Shown piece after piece: positions 42,336 to 50,832 of a stretch of 64,000 bases of DNA. Source of the stretch: CALKAL01 sp051846895 (GTDB lineage Bacteria; Bacillota; Bacilli; Bacillales; Alkalibacillaceae); NCBI GenBank assembly GCA_051846895.1, contig JBPYCQ010000002.1:1-64000 (forward strand), in the 5' to 3' direction. Each line of letters begins with the position of its first letter. The first letter of the stretch is position 1. The notes beneath the pieces were generated by a model. It was not told the DNA's origin and searched no databases. It worked only from the letters and a program-made list of their open reading frames with translations. The translations under genes were made by a program, and so were the position numbers.

Positions 42336-42788
42336 ATGATTGATTTATCTGGATTAAACTTATCTACAACAACAGTTAGCGAATTAATGATTGATTCAGA
42401 AAAAGTAATACATGTCCAACTTAAAAACCCTCTTGAGCATGCTTTACTCGTGCTTACTAAGACAGGATACAATTCAGTGCCTGTATTAGACCTACAAAGT
42501 AAATTTTGTGGCATAATTAGTAAATCAAATATTATCGAAGAAATGTTTGGAGTAGAAAGTATTGAAGTGAGTCGCTTAAGCGAACTCAAGGTTGAAGAGG
42601 TAATGGAAAGAAATATACCAACACTTAGAGAAGATGATACGTTGGAAAAAGCATTACATGTACTAATTAACTACACTTTCGTTTGTGTTGTTAATGAAGA
42701 GCAAAAAATGAAAGGCATCTTAACGAGAAGAGAAATATTAAAACAGTTGAGAAACCACTTTTACAGACAACAAAAAGTAAATCAATAA
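42336..42788 (+). CDS. cbpB: CBS-domain c-di-AMP receptor (DarB/CbpB, YkuL)
   Basis: A 150-residue protein made of two CBS motifs (about residues 15-70 and 85-145), matching YkuL, now called DarB or CbpB. In Bacillus and Listeria it binds c-di-AMP; the free form stimulates the stringent factor Rel and pyruvate carboxylase. AGGAGG precedes the ATG by seven bases. It is followed 23 bp later by dapH in the same direction. The ktr genes elsewhere in the window encode another c-di-AMP target, KtrC. The c-di-AMP role is from family knowledge, not from visible residues. Confidence 0.88.
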   Translation: MIDLSGLNLSTTTVSELMIDSEKVIHVQLKNPLEHALLVLTKTGYNSVPVLDLQSKFCGIISKSNIIEEMFGVESIEVSRLSELKVEEVMERNIPTLREDDTLEKALHVLINYTFVCVVNEEQKMKGILTRREILKQLRNHFYRQQKVNQ

Positions 42789-42811
42789 ATGTACGTTTTG
42801 GAGGATTAAAG

Positions 42812-43531
42812 ATGAAAATGATGGATGCGAACGAAATTATTAACTTCATTTCTAACTCGAAAAAATCAACACCAGTCAAAGTATATTTGAAAGGTAACGG
42901 GTTAGATCAATTGGCTTTTAATTCTGAGCTAAAAACCTTTTTGCAGGACCGGGCTGGTGTCATTTTTGGAGAATGGAAAGTTGTTCAAGAAGATCTAGAA
43001 AAATATAAAGAGTCGATTGAAGATTATGTCGTTGAAAATGATCGTAGAAATTCAGCAATTCCATTAATAGATTTAAAAGGGATTAATGCTCGGATTGAAC
43101 CTGGCGCGATTATTCGGGATCAAGTCGAGATCGGTGATGGTGTCGTTATTATGATGGGGGCTTCAATTAATATTGGAGCAGTCATTGGGGATGGTACGAT
43201 GATTGATATGAACGTTGTTTTAGGTGGAAGAGCAACGGTTGGTAAGAACTGCCACATCGGAGCCGGTAGTGTTCTTGCGGGTGTCATTGAACCACCATCA
43301 GCAAAGCCTGTAATCGTTGAAGATGAGGTAGTCATTGGCGCTAATGCTGTTGTGCTAGAAGGTGTTACAGTCGGTAAGGGTGCAGTTGTTGCAGCAGGGG
43401 CTATCGTCACTGAAGATGTCCCACCGAATACGGTTGTTGCTGGAACTCCTGCTAAAGTCATTAAAGAAATCGATGACAAAACGAGATCGAAAACGGAAAT
43501 TAAGCATGAATTAAGAAAGCTTGATCAATAG
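42812..43531 (+). CDS. dapH: tetrahydrodipicolinate N-acetyltransferase
   Basis: A 239-residue enzyme that acetylates L-2,3,4,5-tetrahydrodipicolinate in the acetylase branch of lysine and diaminopimelate synthesis. An N-terminal domain of about 85 residues is followed by a left-handed beta helix of hexapeptide repeats (GAIIRDQVEIGDGVVIMMGA onward). The conserved block GKNCHIGAGSVLAGV is present. GGAGG is seven bases before the ATG. The deacetylase gene follows in the same direction, 61 bp away after start correction, and patA is at 37.3 kb. It makes peptidoglycan and lysine precursors. Confidence 0.97.
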   Translation: MKMMDANEIINFISNSKKSTPVKVYLKGNGLDQLAFNSELKTFLQDRAGVIFGEWKVVQEDLEKYKESIEDYVVENDRRNSAIPLIDLKGINARIEPGAIIRDQVEIGDGVVIMMGASINIGAVIGDGTMIDMNVVLGGRATVGKNCHIGAGSVLAGVIEPPSAKPVIVEDEVVIGANAVVLEGVTVGKGAVVAAGAIVTEDVPPNTVVAGTPAKVIKEIDDKTRSKTEIKHELRKLDQ

Positions 43532-43592
43532 TTTTGGAAGCGGGGTCGTATATGATTCCGCTTTTTTCAATCGTGATAAAGGAGAGTTATGT

Positions 43593-44714
43593 ATGAGTTC
43601 TATTGATTGGATAAAAGTGAGACGCGATTTACACCAAATCCCGGAGCTTGGATTCAAAGAATTTAAAACCCAATCGTATTTATTAAACTTCTTAAATCAG
43701 TTACCACAAGAACACATGGTGATTGAAAAATGGGAAACAGGCATTTTTGTTTTTTTAAAAGGAAAAATAGGGGAGCAGACAATTGCTTATCGAACAGATA
43801 TAGATGGTTTACCAATCACTGAAGAAACTGGGTTAAAATTTGCTTCAAAGCATGATGGATTTATGCATGCATGTGGTCACGACATTCATATGACCATTGC
43901 GTTAGGCACATTAACACATTTGATTGAACATCGAATAGATGATCACGCTTTATTTTTGTTTCAACCAGCTGAAGAAGGACCTGGAGGAGCAAAACCGATG
44001 ATAGAGAGTGAGCTAATGAAAAAATATAACCCAGATGTTATTTTTGCTTTACATATCGATCCGAAATTACCGGTTGGTACAGTATCGTCCAAGCCTGGTT
44101 TGTTGTTTGCCAATACAAGTGAGCACTTCATTGACTTTCATGGAAAAGGAGGGCATGCAGCTTTTCCACATGAAACAAAGGATATGATCATGGCGGCAAG
44201 TAGTTTTAATGTTCAATTACAACAAGTTGTCTCAAGATTGACAGACCCGTTAGATGCTACGGTCGTAACATTAGGAAAAATGAGTGCCGGAACTGTTCAA
44301 AATATTATTGCTGAAAACGCACGTGTTGAAGGAACCATTCGGACGGTAAAACCTGAATCCATTAGCCTTGTAAAGAATGCCATAACTCGATTATTAGCAG
44401 GAATTGAGGAACGTTTTGACTGTGTAACAAAAGTTGATTTCGGTGCAAACTACTATATGGTTTATAATGATGAGAAATATGTTAATCAATTTCAAAAAGC
44501 AATAGCGCAAACGGATATCCATTACAAGGAAGCGAATGCAGCGATGACAGGTGAGGATTTTGGATATATGTTAAAAGAATATCCTGGTTTTATGTTTTGG
44601 CTCGGTGCTGAATCGGAATATGGATTACATCATAGTAAAATAAACCCGAATGAGAAAGCAATTGATATTGGGATTGAATCAGTGATTACTATGTTCCACT
44701 CTTTTAAAAACTAA
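43593..44714 (+). CDS. dapL: N-acetyldiaminopimelate deacetylase
   Basis: A 373-residue M20D-type amidohydrolase (YkuR). It removes acetyl from N-acetyl-LL-diaminopimelate to give LL-diaminopimelate. The family start is WIKVRRDLHQIPELGFKEF. Metal ligands are in HACGHDIHM, PAEEGPGGA and the final HH in GLHHSKIN, and the MTGEDFGYML block is typical. AAAGGAG lies eight bases before ATG 43593; a longer frame upstream overlaps dapH and lacks a site. It is the third gene of the cbpB-dapH-dapL unit, with a strong terminator after it. Other names in use are ykuR and dapE2. Confidence 0.94.
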   Translation: MSSIDWIKVRRDLHQIPELGFKEFKTQSYLLNFLNQLPQEHMVIEKWETGIFVFLKGKIGEQTIAYRTDIDGLPITEETGLKFASKHDGFMHACGHDIHMTIALGTLTHLIEHRIDDHALFLFQPAEEGPGGAKPMIESELMKKYNPDVIFALHIDPKLPVGTVSSKPGLLFANTSEHFIDFHGKGGHAAFPHETKDMIMAASSFNVQLQQVVSRLTDPLDATVVTLGKMSAGTVQNIIAENARVEGTIRTVKPESISLVKNAITRLLAGIEERFDCVTKVDFGANYYMVYNDEKYVNQFQKAIAQTDIHYKEANAAMTGEDFGYMLKEYPGFMFWLGAESEYGLHHSKINPNEKAIDIGIESVITMFHSFKN

Positions 44715-44717
44715 AAA

Positions 44718-44762
44718 AATAAAACCAGTCGTTCGAGTAAGACCGACTGGTTTTATTTTTAT
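44718..44762. terminator. bidirectional terminator between dapL and the chemoreceptor gene
   Basis: AAAACCAGTCG pairs with CGACTGGTTTT, with A-run on one side and T-run on the other. Confidence 0.88.
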
Positions 44763-44767
44763 TAAGG

Positions 44768-46054
44768 TTATATTTTAAACTGTTCGATTTGATTTTTTAA
44801 TATATTTGCTTGTTCTCTTAGTGTATGTGTCATATCATTAATCTCGTTAATGAGTGCAGTTTGTTCATGAATTGTTGCATTAACTTCCTCAGTTCCTGCT
44901 GACGTTTCTTCAGCTATAGCGGAGACCTCTTGTGATTGTGTTAACGTATTTTGTAACGTAGTTAACTGATGGTCAACTAGATTACTAATTTCATCTACTG
45001 CCTGTGCTACTTCATTAATTGATTCTGACATTTTTTCCATCGCATTATTTGTTTCAGCACCTTTTGATGCTTCACTTCTTGCTGTCTGAACTTGTGATGT
45101 AATTTGCTTTACAACAGATGATACATCACTTTGAATCGTTGTGATTAAGCTTGAAATGTTTTCGACTGCTTTTCCACTTTCATCAGCTAGTTTGCGTACC
45201 TCATCTGCTACGACAGCAAATCCTTTACCTTGTTCACCTGCATGGGCTGCCTCAATTGATGCATTCAATGCTAAAAGGTTCGTTTGTTCAGCAATATCTC
45301 CAACTAATGTAATAATATTCCCAACCTGTTTTGCGTTATCTTCCAATCGTTCTACAGCATCTAATGAGTATTCTTGTTCTTTTGAAAGATCTTGAATGCC
45401 AGAAACTAGAGAATGGATCACATCTTTACTATCTTTTAATGTATCAAGCATCGTCTGTGACAAGTATTTTGAGCTATTCGCTTTATCTTTAACTTGTTTA
45501 GCAAGTGATGTTGAATGTTCAACAGATTCAGCTGTTTGTTGAATCGCTGAAGAAGTATCTTCAGCACCGCTTGAGATTTCATCAATCGTTTGTCTAATCA
45601 TCTCTGATTGATTCGTGGCGTTGTCAGTTACTGTATGAATTTTTGTGACAGATTCATTTGTTTTTTCAAAGTTTGATTCAATGTTTTGTACCATATGTTT
45701 AAAATTAGTTAGCATACTATCAAATGCAATTCCGAGAGAACGAATTTCATCATTTGATTTTGAAATTTCCACTTCGCCAGTTAGATCACCATCAGCCGCT
45801 TTCGTAGCAACTTGTTCGATTTTTTTAAGTGGTTTTGTTATAATGCCTGCCGCAAAGAAAGCTAGGATACCTGACCAAATAATACCAAGTGAAAGAGTGA
45901 TTAAAGTAAAGACGACTTCAGATAAATTGATAGTGTCTTTAATCATGTCATATAAAAAATAGATGAAAAATGCACTTGTTGTATATGTAATAATTGCTAG
46001 AACGGTAGTAAATACAACTAGTTTTAAACGCAAACCGAATTGATACTTTCTCAA
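44768..46054 (-). CDS. methyl-accepting chemotaxis protein with minimal sensor region
   Basis: A 428-residue chemoreceptor. The start is TTG 46054, six bases after GGAGGGA; an upstream in-frame TTG overlaps that site. The two membrane segments (about residues 9-32 and 43-66) are separated by only about ten residues, so there is no extracellular ligand domain. HAMP follows, and the signalling tip DIAEQTNLLALNASIEAAHA with GFAVVADEVRKLADES is intact. Such receptors may sense membrane, pH or energy state. The 335 bp upstream, to the ABC exporter, is AT-rich and contains TATAAT at 46253-46258 but no clear -35 box and no gene. Confidence 0.88.
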   Translation of the reverse strand: MRKYQFGLRLKLVVFTTVLAIITYTTSAFFIYFLYDMIKDTINLSEVVFTLITLSLGIIWSGILAFFAAGIITKPLKKIEQVATKAADGDLTGEVEISKSNDEIRSLGIAFDSMLTNFKHMVQNIESNFEKTNESVTKIHTVTDNATNQSEMIRQTIDEISSGAEDTSSAIQQTAESVEHSTSLAKQVKDKANSSKYLSQTMLDTLKDSKDVIHSLVSGIQDLSKEQEYSLDAVERLEDNAKQVGNIITLVGDIAEQTNLLALNASIEAAHAGEQGKGFAVVADEVRKLADESGKAVENISSLITTIQSDVSSVVKQITSQVQTARSEASKGAETNNAMEKMSESINEVAQAVDEISNLVDHQLTTLQNTLTQSQEVSAIAEETSAGTEEVNATIHEQTALINEINDMTHTLREQANILKNQIEQFKI

Positions 46055-46390
46055 TATATTTCCCTCCAAACATGTTTATATCTATATTCTCGACGTTTTG
46101 TCGAAAATTATCAATAGTATAAGTAAAAATTCCTATAATTTTCGAAAAATATAATAGCTTTATTTGAAATATTACTAGATTGATATAAAAATATAAAGGT
46201 TTTTCAGTTTGTTTTAAGTCTTTAGACCGAGTTCATTTCAAACTTTAAACGGTATAATTAAGTTTTATTATAAAATATAATGTGAAAACAAAAATATTTT
46301 AAAAAATTTAAGCAAAAGGGTAGAAATTTATTTCGGAACCCGATATATTTAATAAAGCGAAATGTTTTTTTGACAGATAGGGGGAGCATC

Positions 46391-48148
46391 ATGGATGTAT
46401 TTAAAAAGCTGAAACAGTTTTATTGGCCTTATAAACGATTTTTCTTATGGTCATTATTTTCACTGTTTTTTGTCACAGGAATCACATTAGTCTATCCAAT
46501 TGTTTTACAGTTAACAATTGATGAAGTCGTAGTTTTAGAACGTTATCAATTAATTCCATACATAGCAGTTGGCTTCATATTAATTATGGCAGTTAAATCA
46601 GTTGCGACGTATTTTCATCAATATTTGGGTGATTTGTTTGGTATTACTGCTGTTTATTATTTACGTGATGATCTATATAAAAAGCTGCAACGATTATCGT
46701 TCCGTTATTACGATAATGCAAAGACTGGGGATTTAATGTCACGACTTACAGCAGATGTTGAGGGGTTCCGTTTCTTTTTATCTTTCGGTTTTTCAGAATT
46801 AATTAGGATTGCGTTATTAGTAATCGGATCCTTAGCCGTAATGTTTTTCTATTCAATCCCTCTAGCATTAGTTACTATGGCATCAATGCCTTTCCTAATC
46901 GTCGTTGTTATGAGATTTGATAAACGTGTTCACCCAGCGTTTCGTGGTATTCGTAAGTCTTTTGGGCGTATGAATACACGCGTACAAGAAAATATTTCAG
47001 GAATGAACACAGTCAAATCTTTGTCACGAGAAGATTATGAGATTGACCGTTTCACTGTAAGAGGAGAAGATTACAGACAACAGTATCTTGACACCGCCAA
47101 AATTTGGTCTAGATTCTTTCCACTTATGGAGTTTATCGGAAACATCTCAGTTGTTGCTTTATTAGCTTATGGTGCTTACTTAGTGATGAATGGTTCTTTA
47201 ACACCAGGGGCCCTATTTGCGTTCTTTAGTTTAGTTTGGTATATACTTGGGCCTCTAATGAATCTCGGGTTCGTTGTTAATATGTTTTCACAAGCGAAAG
47301 CGAGTGGTGAAAGGTTACTAGAAATTTTAGAATCTGATTTAGAGGTTAATGAAGATGGAGGAAAAATTTCAGATGTTCATATTAAAGGGCATGTCACTTT
47401 TAATAATGTGACTTTACAATATGTTAAAGATGATGATGAAGCTTTAAAAAACATTTCTTTCGATGCACCACAAGGGAAAATAATTGGATTAATTGGTGCA
47501 ACTGGTTCAGGGAAAACAAGTATCACACAATTAATTACTAGATTTTATGAGCCTGAACAAGGAGAAATATTTATAGATGGGAAACCATTAAAAGATTATT
47601 CTCTAAGAACTATTCGAAAGCATATTGGTTTTGTCTTACAAGAGCCTTTTTTATTTTCAACAACAATTAAAGATAATATTGCTTATGGGAATCCTGAAGC
47701 AACGATGGATGAGATTATCGATGCAGCCAAACGTGCTCAAGCTCATGAGTTCATTATGGAAATGCCTAAAGGATATGACACATTACTTGGTGAAAGAGGT
47801 ATGGGGCTTTCAGGAGGACAGAAACAACGTATTTCAATTGCAAGAGCAATCCTGATTAATCCTAGTATCCTTGTTCTCGATGACGCCACTTCAGCCGTTG
47901 ATATGGAAACAGAGTTTAAAATTCAAAAGGCGTTAAAAGAAGTGATGAAAGACCGTACAACATTCATTATCGCTCATCGTATTTCTTCATTAAAACACGC
48001 AGATGAAATTCTAGTGTTAGAGAATGGGGAAGTTGTAGAAAGAGGGACACATGATTACTTGTTGAGTAATAATGGTCCATATCAGCGAATTTATGATATT
48101 CAATATCAAGATAAAGAAGCAATATTAGGAAATCAACAGCACGTCTAA
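46391..48148 (+). CDS. ABC exporter half-transporter, degenerate-site subunit (YknU-like)
   Basis: A 585-residue half-transporter with six membrane segments (about 20-300) and a nucleotide-binding domain (about 345-580). Walker A is GATGSGKTS, the signature LSGGQ is canonical, but Walker B reads ILVLDDATSAVD: the catalytic Glu is replaced by Asp. That is the pattern of the degenerate subunit in heterodimeric exporters such as BmrC. ATG 46391 follows GGGGGAGC. The partner gene starts 17 bp downstream. YknU/YknV and YheI/YheH are the comparable Bacillus pairs; I cannot separate them by eye. Substrate unknown; multidrug or lipid export are options. Confidence 0.9.
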   Translation: MDVFKKLKQFYWPYKRFFLWSLFSLFFVTGITLVYPIVLQLTIDEVVVLERYQLIPYIAVGFILIMAVKSVATYFHQYLGDLFGITAVYYLRDDLYKKLQRLSFRYYDNAKTGDLMSRLTADVEGFRFFLSFGFSELIRIALLVIGSLAVMFFYSIPLALVTMASMPFLIVVVMRFDKRVHPAFRGIRKSFGRMNTRVQENISGMNTVKSLSREDYEIDRFTVRGEDYRQQYLDTAKIWSRFFPLMEFIGNISVVALLAYGAYLVMNGSLTPGALFAFFSLVWYILGPLMNLGFVVNMFSQAKASGERLLEILESDLEVNEDGGKISDVHIKGHVTFNNVTLQYVKDDDEALKNISFDAPQGKIIGLIGATGSGKTSITQLITRFYEPEQGEIFIDGKPLKDYSLRTIRKHIGFVLQEPFLFSTTIKDNIAYGNPEATMDEIIDAAKRAQAHEFIMEMPKGYDTLLGERGMGLSGGQKQRISIARAILINPSILVLDDATSAVDMETEFKIQKALKEVMKDRTTFIIAHRISSLKHADEILVLENGEVVERGTHDYLLSNNGPYQRIYDIQYQDKEAILGNQQHV

Positions 48149-48164
48149 CAAGGGGGGATCTTAC

Positions 48165-49988
48165 ATGGCAACTGAAACGAAACGTCAAAGCCCGCATTTG
48201 AAGAGATTTTATTATACACAAGACGTTGCGGTAGATAAGCCATTTAACTGGCAGCAACTGACACGTTTATTACAATTTGTTAAACCATATGCGAAAACAG
48301 TTCTACCAATTGCAGTTATTGCAATGTTAGTATCTACAGCAGTGAGAATTATTGTTCCAATATTAATCGGCCGAATTGCATTTGATGTTGCGATTCCGGA
48401 ACATGATACAAATTTATTAATTCAACTCATTGTTGGTATTTCAATTATGTATTTACTCAGTTATATCGGCAACGCCGTGAGAATAAAATATGTAAATATT
48501 TTAGGGCAAAATGTGATTTATGATTTACGCAAATATTTATTTTCACATGTTCAGCGTTTATCAAACCGATTTTTTGACAACCGTTCGGCAGGAAGTATAA
48601 TCGTCCGAATTATGAACGATGTTAACTCATTACAAGAATTGTTTACGAACGGAATTATCAACTTATTGATGGATGTTGTTACATTACTAAGTATAGTAAT
48701 TATTTTAATCGTTCTAAGTCCAAAACTGGCATTAGCTGTTATGATCATCATTCCAGTCATGTTTTATATTTCAACAAAGTTAAGAAAAAATATACGTCGT
48801 ACATGGCAAGATGTTCGAATTCAGCAATCTAGACTTAACTCACACTTGAATGAAAGTATTCAAGGGATTCGTATTACACAATCTTTTACCCAAGAAAAAA
48901 ACAACACAGAATATTTCGATGGTGTCAATACGGATACGTTTCAATCCTGGAATGTCGCGACAAAGAAAAGTGCTATGTTTAGACCATTTGTAGAGATGAG
49001 TAATGCGTTTGGAACAGCAATATTAGTTTCATATGGTGCTTACTTAATCTATACGGGTTCAATTGAACTAGGAACGTTTGTCATTTTCTCATTCTTTATT
49101 GGCATGTTTTGGGAGCCAATTTCAAGACTTGGCCAAATGTATAATCAATTATTAATGGCAATGTCTGCTTCAGAACGTATTTTTGAGTTTTTAGATGAGC
49201 AACCTAACGTTGAAGAGAAAAAAGATGCCGTTGATTTAGGTGAAGTTAAAGGCCATATTGAATTTGATAAAGTAAAATTCTCCTATAATAAAGACCGAAT
49301 AGCTTTACATGAAATTTCTTTAGAAATGAAACCTGGGGAAACGGTAGCACTTGTTGGCCATACAGGTTCAGGTAAGTCCACAATTGCTAACTTAATCAGT
49401 CGTTTTTATGATCCAACAGAAGGTGCTGTTAGGGTAGATGGTCACGACTTAAGAGACGTTAAATTAAATAGTTTAAGACAAAATATTAGTGTTGTACTAC
49501 AAGATACGTTTATTTTCTCAGGAACGATTATGGACAATATACGTTTCGGAAGACCTGATGCAACAGATGAAGAAATTATTGAAGCAGCAAAAGTTGTCGG
49601 CGCGGATGATTTTATTCAACGGCTTGCAAATGGTTATAATACTGAAGTAGAGGAACGTGGAAACATATTATCTGCTGGAGAGCGTCAATTATTATCTTTC
49701 GCTCGCGCATTATTAGCTGATCCGCGGATTATTATTTTAGATGAAGCAACGGCGAGTATAGATACTGAAACAGAAGTTAAAATACAAAAAGCATTGAATA
49801 AATTGTTGAAAGGACGGACTTCGATTATTATTGCACACCGCCTATCAACAATACGTGATGCAGATAAAATCATTGTATTAGAAAATGGACGCATTCTAGA
49901 GCTAGGAAATCATGATGAGCTGATGAATACACAAGGTGAATATTATCAGTTAGTCAAATCACAGTTCAATATGCTAGAACAACTATAA
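48165..49988 (+). CDS. ABC exporter half-transporter, catalytic subunit (YknV-like)
   Basis: A 607-residue partner half-transporter. It has an N-terminal extension of about 35 residues, six membrane segments and a nucleotide-binding domain. Walker A is GHTGSGKST and Walker B is IIILDEATASID with the catalytic Glu present, but the signature motif is altered (LSAGERQ in place of LSGGQ). This complements the upstream subunit, so in the dimer one ATP site is consensus (this Walker B with the other signature) and one is degenerate. AGGGGGGATC precedes the ATG. It ends the two-gene operon. Confidence 0.92.
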   Translation: MATETKRQSPHLKRFYYTQDVAVDKPFNWQQLTRLLQFVKPYAKTVLPIAVIAMLVSTAVRIIVPILIGRIAFDVAIPEHDTNLLIQLIVGISIMYLLSYIGNAVRIKYVNILGQNVIYDLRKYLFSHVQRLSNRFFDNRSAGSIIVRIMNDVNSLQELFTNGIINLLMDVVTLLSIVIILIVLSPKLALAVMIIIPVMFYISTKLRKNIRRTWQDVRIQQSRLNSHLNESIQGIRITQSFTQEKNNTEYFDGVNTDTFQSWNVATKKSAMFRPFVEMSNAFGTAILVSYGAYLIYTGSIELGTFVIFSFFIGMFWEPISRLGQMYNQLLMAMSASERIFEFLDEQPNVEEKKDAVDLGEVKGHIEFDKVKFSYNKDRIALHEISLEMKPGETVALVGHTGSGKSTIANLISRFYDPTEGAVRVDGHDLRDVKLNSLRQNISVVLQDTFIFSGTIMDNIRFGRPDATDEEIIEAAKVVGADDFIQRLANGYNTEVEERGNILSAGERQLLSFARALLADPRIIILDEATASIDTETEVKIQKALNKLLKGRTSIIIAHRLSTIRDADKIIVLENGRILELGNHDELMNTQGEYYQLVKSQFNMLEQL

Positions 49989-49993
49989 CATAT

Positions 49994-50030
49994 GTGCTGA
50001 CTTTCATTGGAGAGTCAGCATTTTTCCTTT
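49994..50030 (+). terminator. terminator after the ABC exporter operon
   Basis: TGCTGACT pairs with AGTCAGCA, followed by TTTTTCC. Confidence 0.8.
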
Positions 50031-50099
50031 AATATAGTACATAATGATTATATTTGTGGTAGACTATTCGAGAGATATGCTTTAGGGGGATGCAAGCTT

Positions 50100-50765
50100 A
50101 TGAAAAAATTATATGCAGTAATCGGGTTAGGCCGATTTGGAAGTAGTATATGTCGTGAATTAAGTAAAGAAGGTAAAGAAGTCTTGGCTATTGATCAAGA
50201 TGAAGATAAAGTTAATGAGTTTAAAGATATTGCCTCTTATGCTGTCATTGCCGATTCAACGGACGAACTCGCTCTCAAAGAATTAGGCTTTAGAAATATT
50301 GATCACGTCATCGTCGCAATAGGTGATAATATACATGCAAGTATTTTAACAACTTTACTGCTAAAGGAACTTGGTGTAAAACGAATTACAGTTAAAGCAC
50401 AAAATGACTATCATGCAAAAATACTAGACAAAATTGGGGCTGATGATGTAGTTCACCCAGAAAGAGATATGGGAAGACGAATTGCTCATAGTATCATTTC
50501 AAGTAATGTGTTAGATTATATTGAGCTTTCTGATGAATATAGTGTAGTTGAAATAAAAGCAAGTGAGAAAATGCGTGGAAAAACCTTGGCTGAACTTGAT
50601 ATTCGTGCAAAGTATGGGTGTAACGTTGTTGCAATCAAACAAGATAAAGAAATAAACGTCTCTCCGATGGCTACTGAGAAGATTAACATTGAAGATATTT
50701 TGATTATAATTGGAGCAGACCGAGATATTTCTCGATTTGAAAAAGCATTAGTGGTAGAAGAATAA
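50100..50765 (+). CDS. ktrC: KtrC potassium uptake regulatory subunit
   Basis: A 221-residue RCK protein. The N-terminal Rossmann domain has the nucleotide motif VIGLGRFGSSI and an acidic strand end (AIDQDEDK); the C-terminal TrkA_C domain (about residues 140-215) binds c-di-AMP in homologues. It gates the KtrD pore by ATP/ADP exchange. The start ATG 50100 follows AGGGGGA. It lies away from ktrD (29.1 kb), as in Bacillus subtilis. In Bacillus ktrC is the neighbour of rnjA, as here. It is monocistronic and ends in a bidirectional hairpin with rnjA. Confidence 0.93.
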   Translation: MKKLYAVIGLGRFGSSICRELSKEGKEVLAIDQDEDKVNEFKDIASYAVIADSTDELALKELGFRNIDHVIVAIGDNIHASILTTLLLKELGVKRITVKAQNDYHAKILDKIGADDVVHPERDMGRRIAHSIISSNVLDYIELSDEYSVVEIKASEKMRGKTLAELDIRAKYGCNVVAIKQDKEINVSPMATEKINIEDILIIIGADRDISRFEKALVVEE

Positions 50766-50767
50766 TA

Positions 50768-50806
50768 ATAAAAAGACTAGCATAAAATTATGCTAGCCTT
50801 TTTAGT
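50768..50806. terminator. bidirectional terminator between ktrC and rnjA
   Basis: AAAAGACTAGCATAA pairs with TTATGCTAGCCTTTT around AAT. Confidence 0.88.
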
Positions 50807-50832
50807 TGCTTTTTGGATAGGTTAAGGTCAAA

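Noticed and set aside
46055..46390. A gene or RNA in the AT-rich gap before the ABC exporter
   Set aside because: No frame with a ribosome-binding site or structured element is visible; only a lone TATAAT without a matching -35 box.
50007..50099. Longer N terminus for KtrC
   Set aside because: The extra residues have no ribosome-binding site and homologues start at the methionine encoded at 50100.
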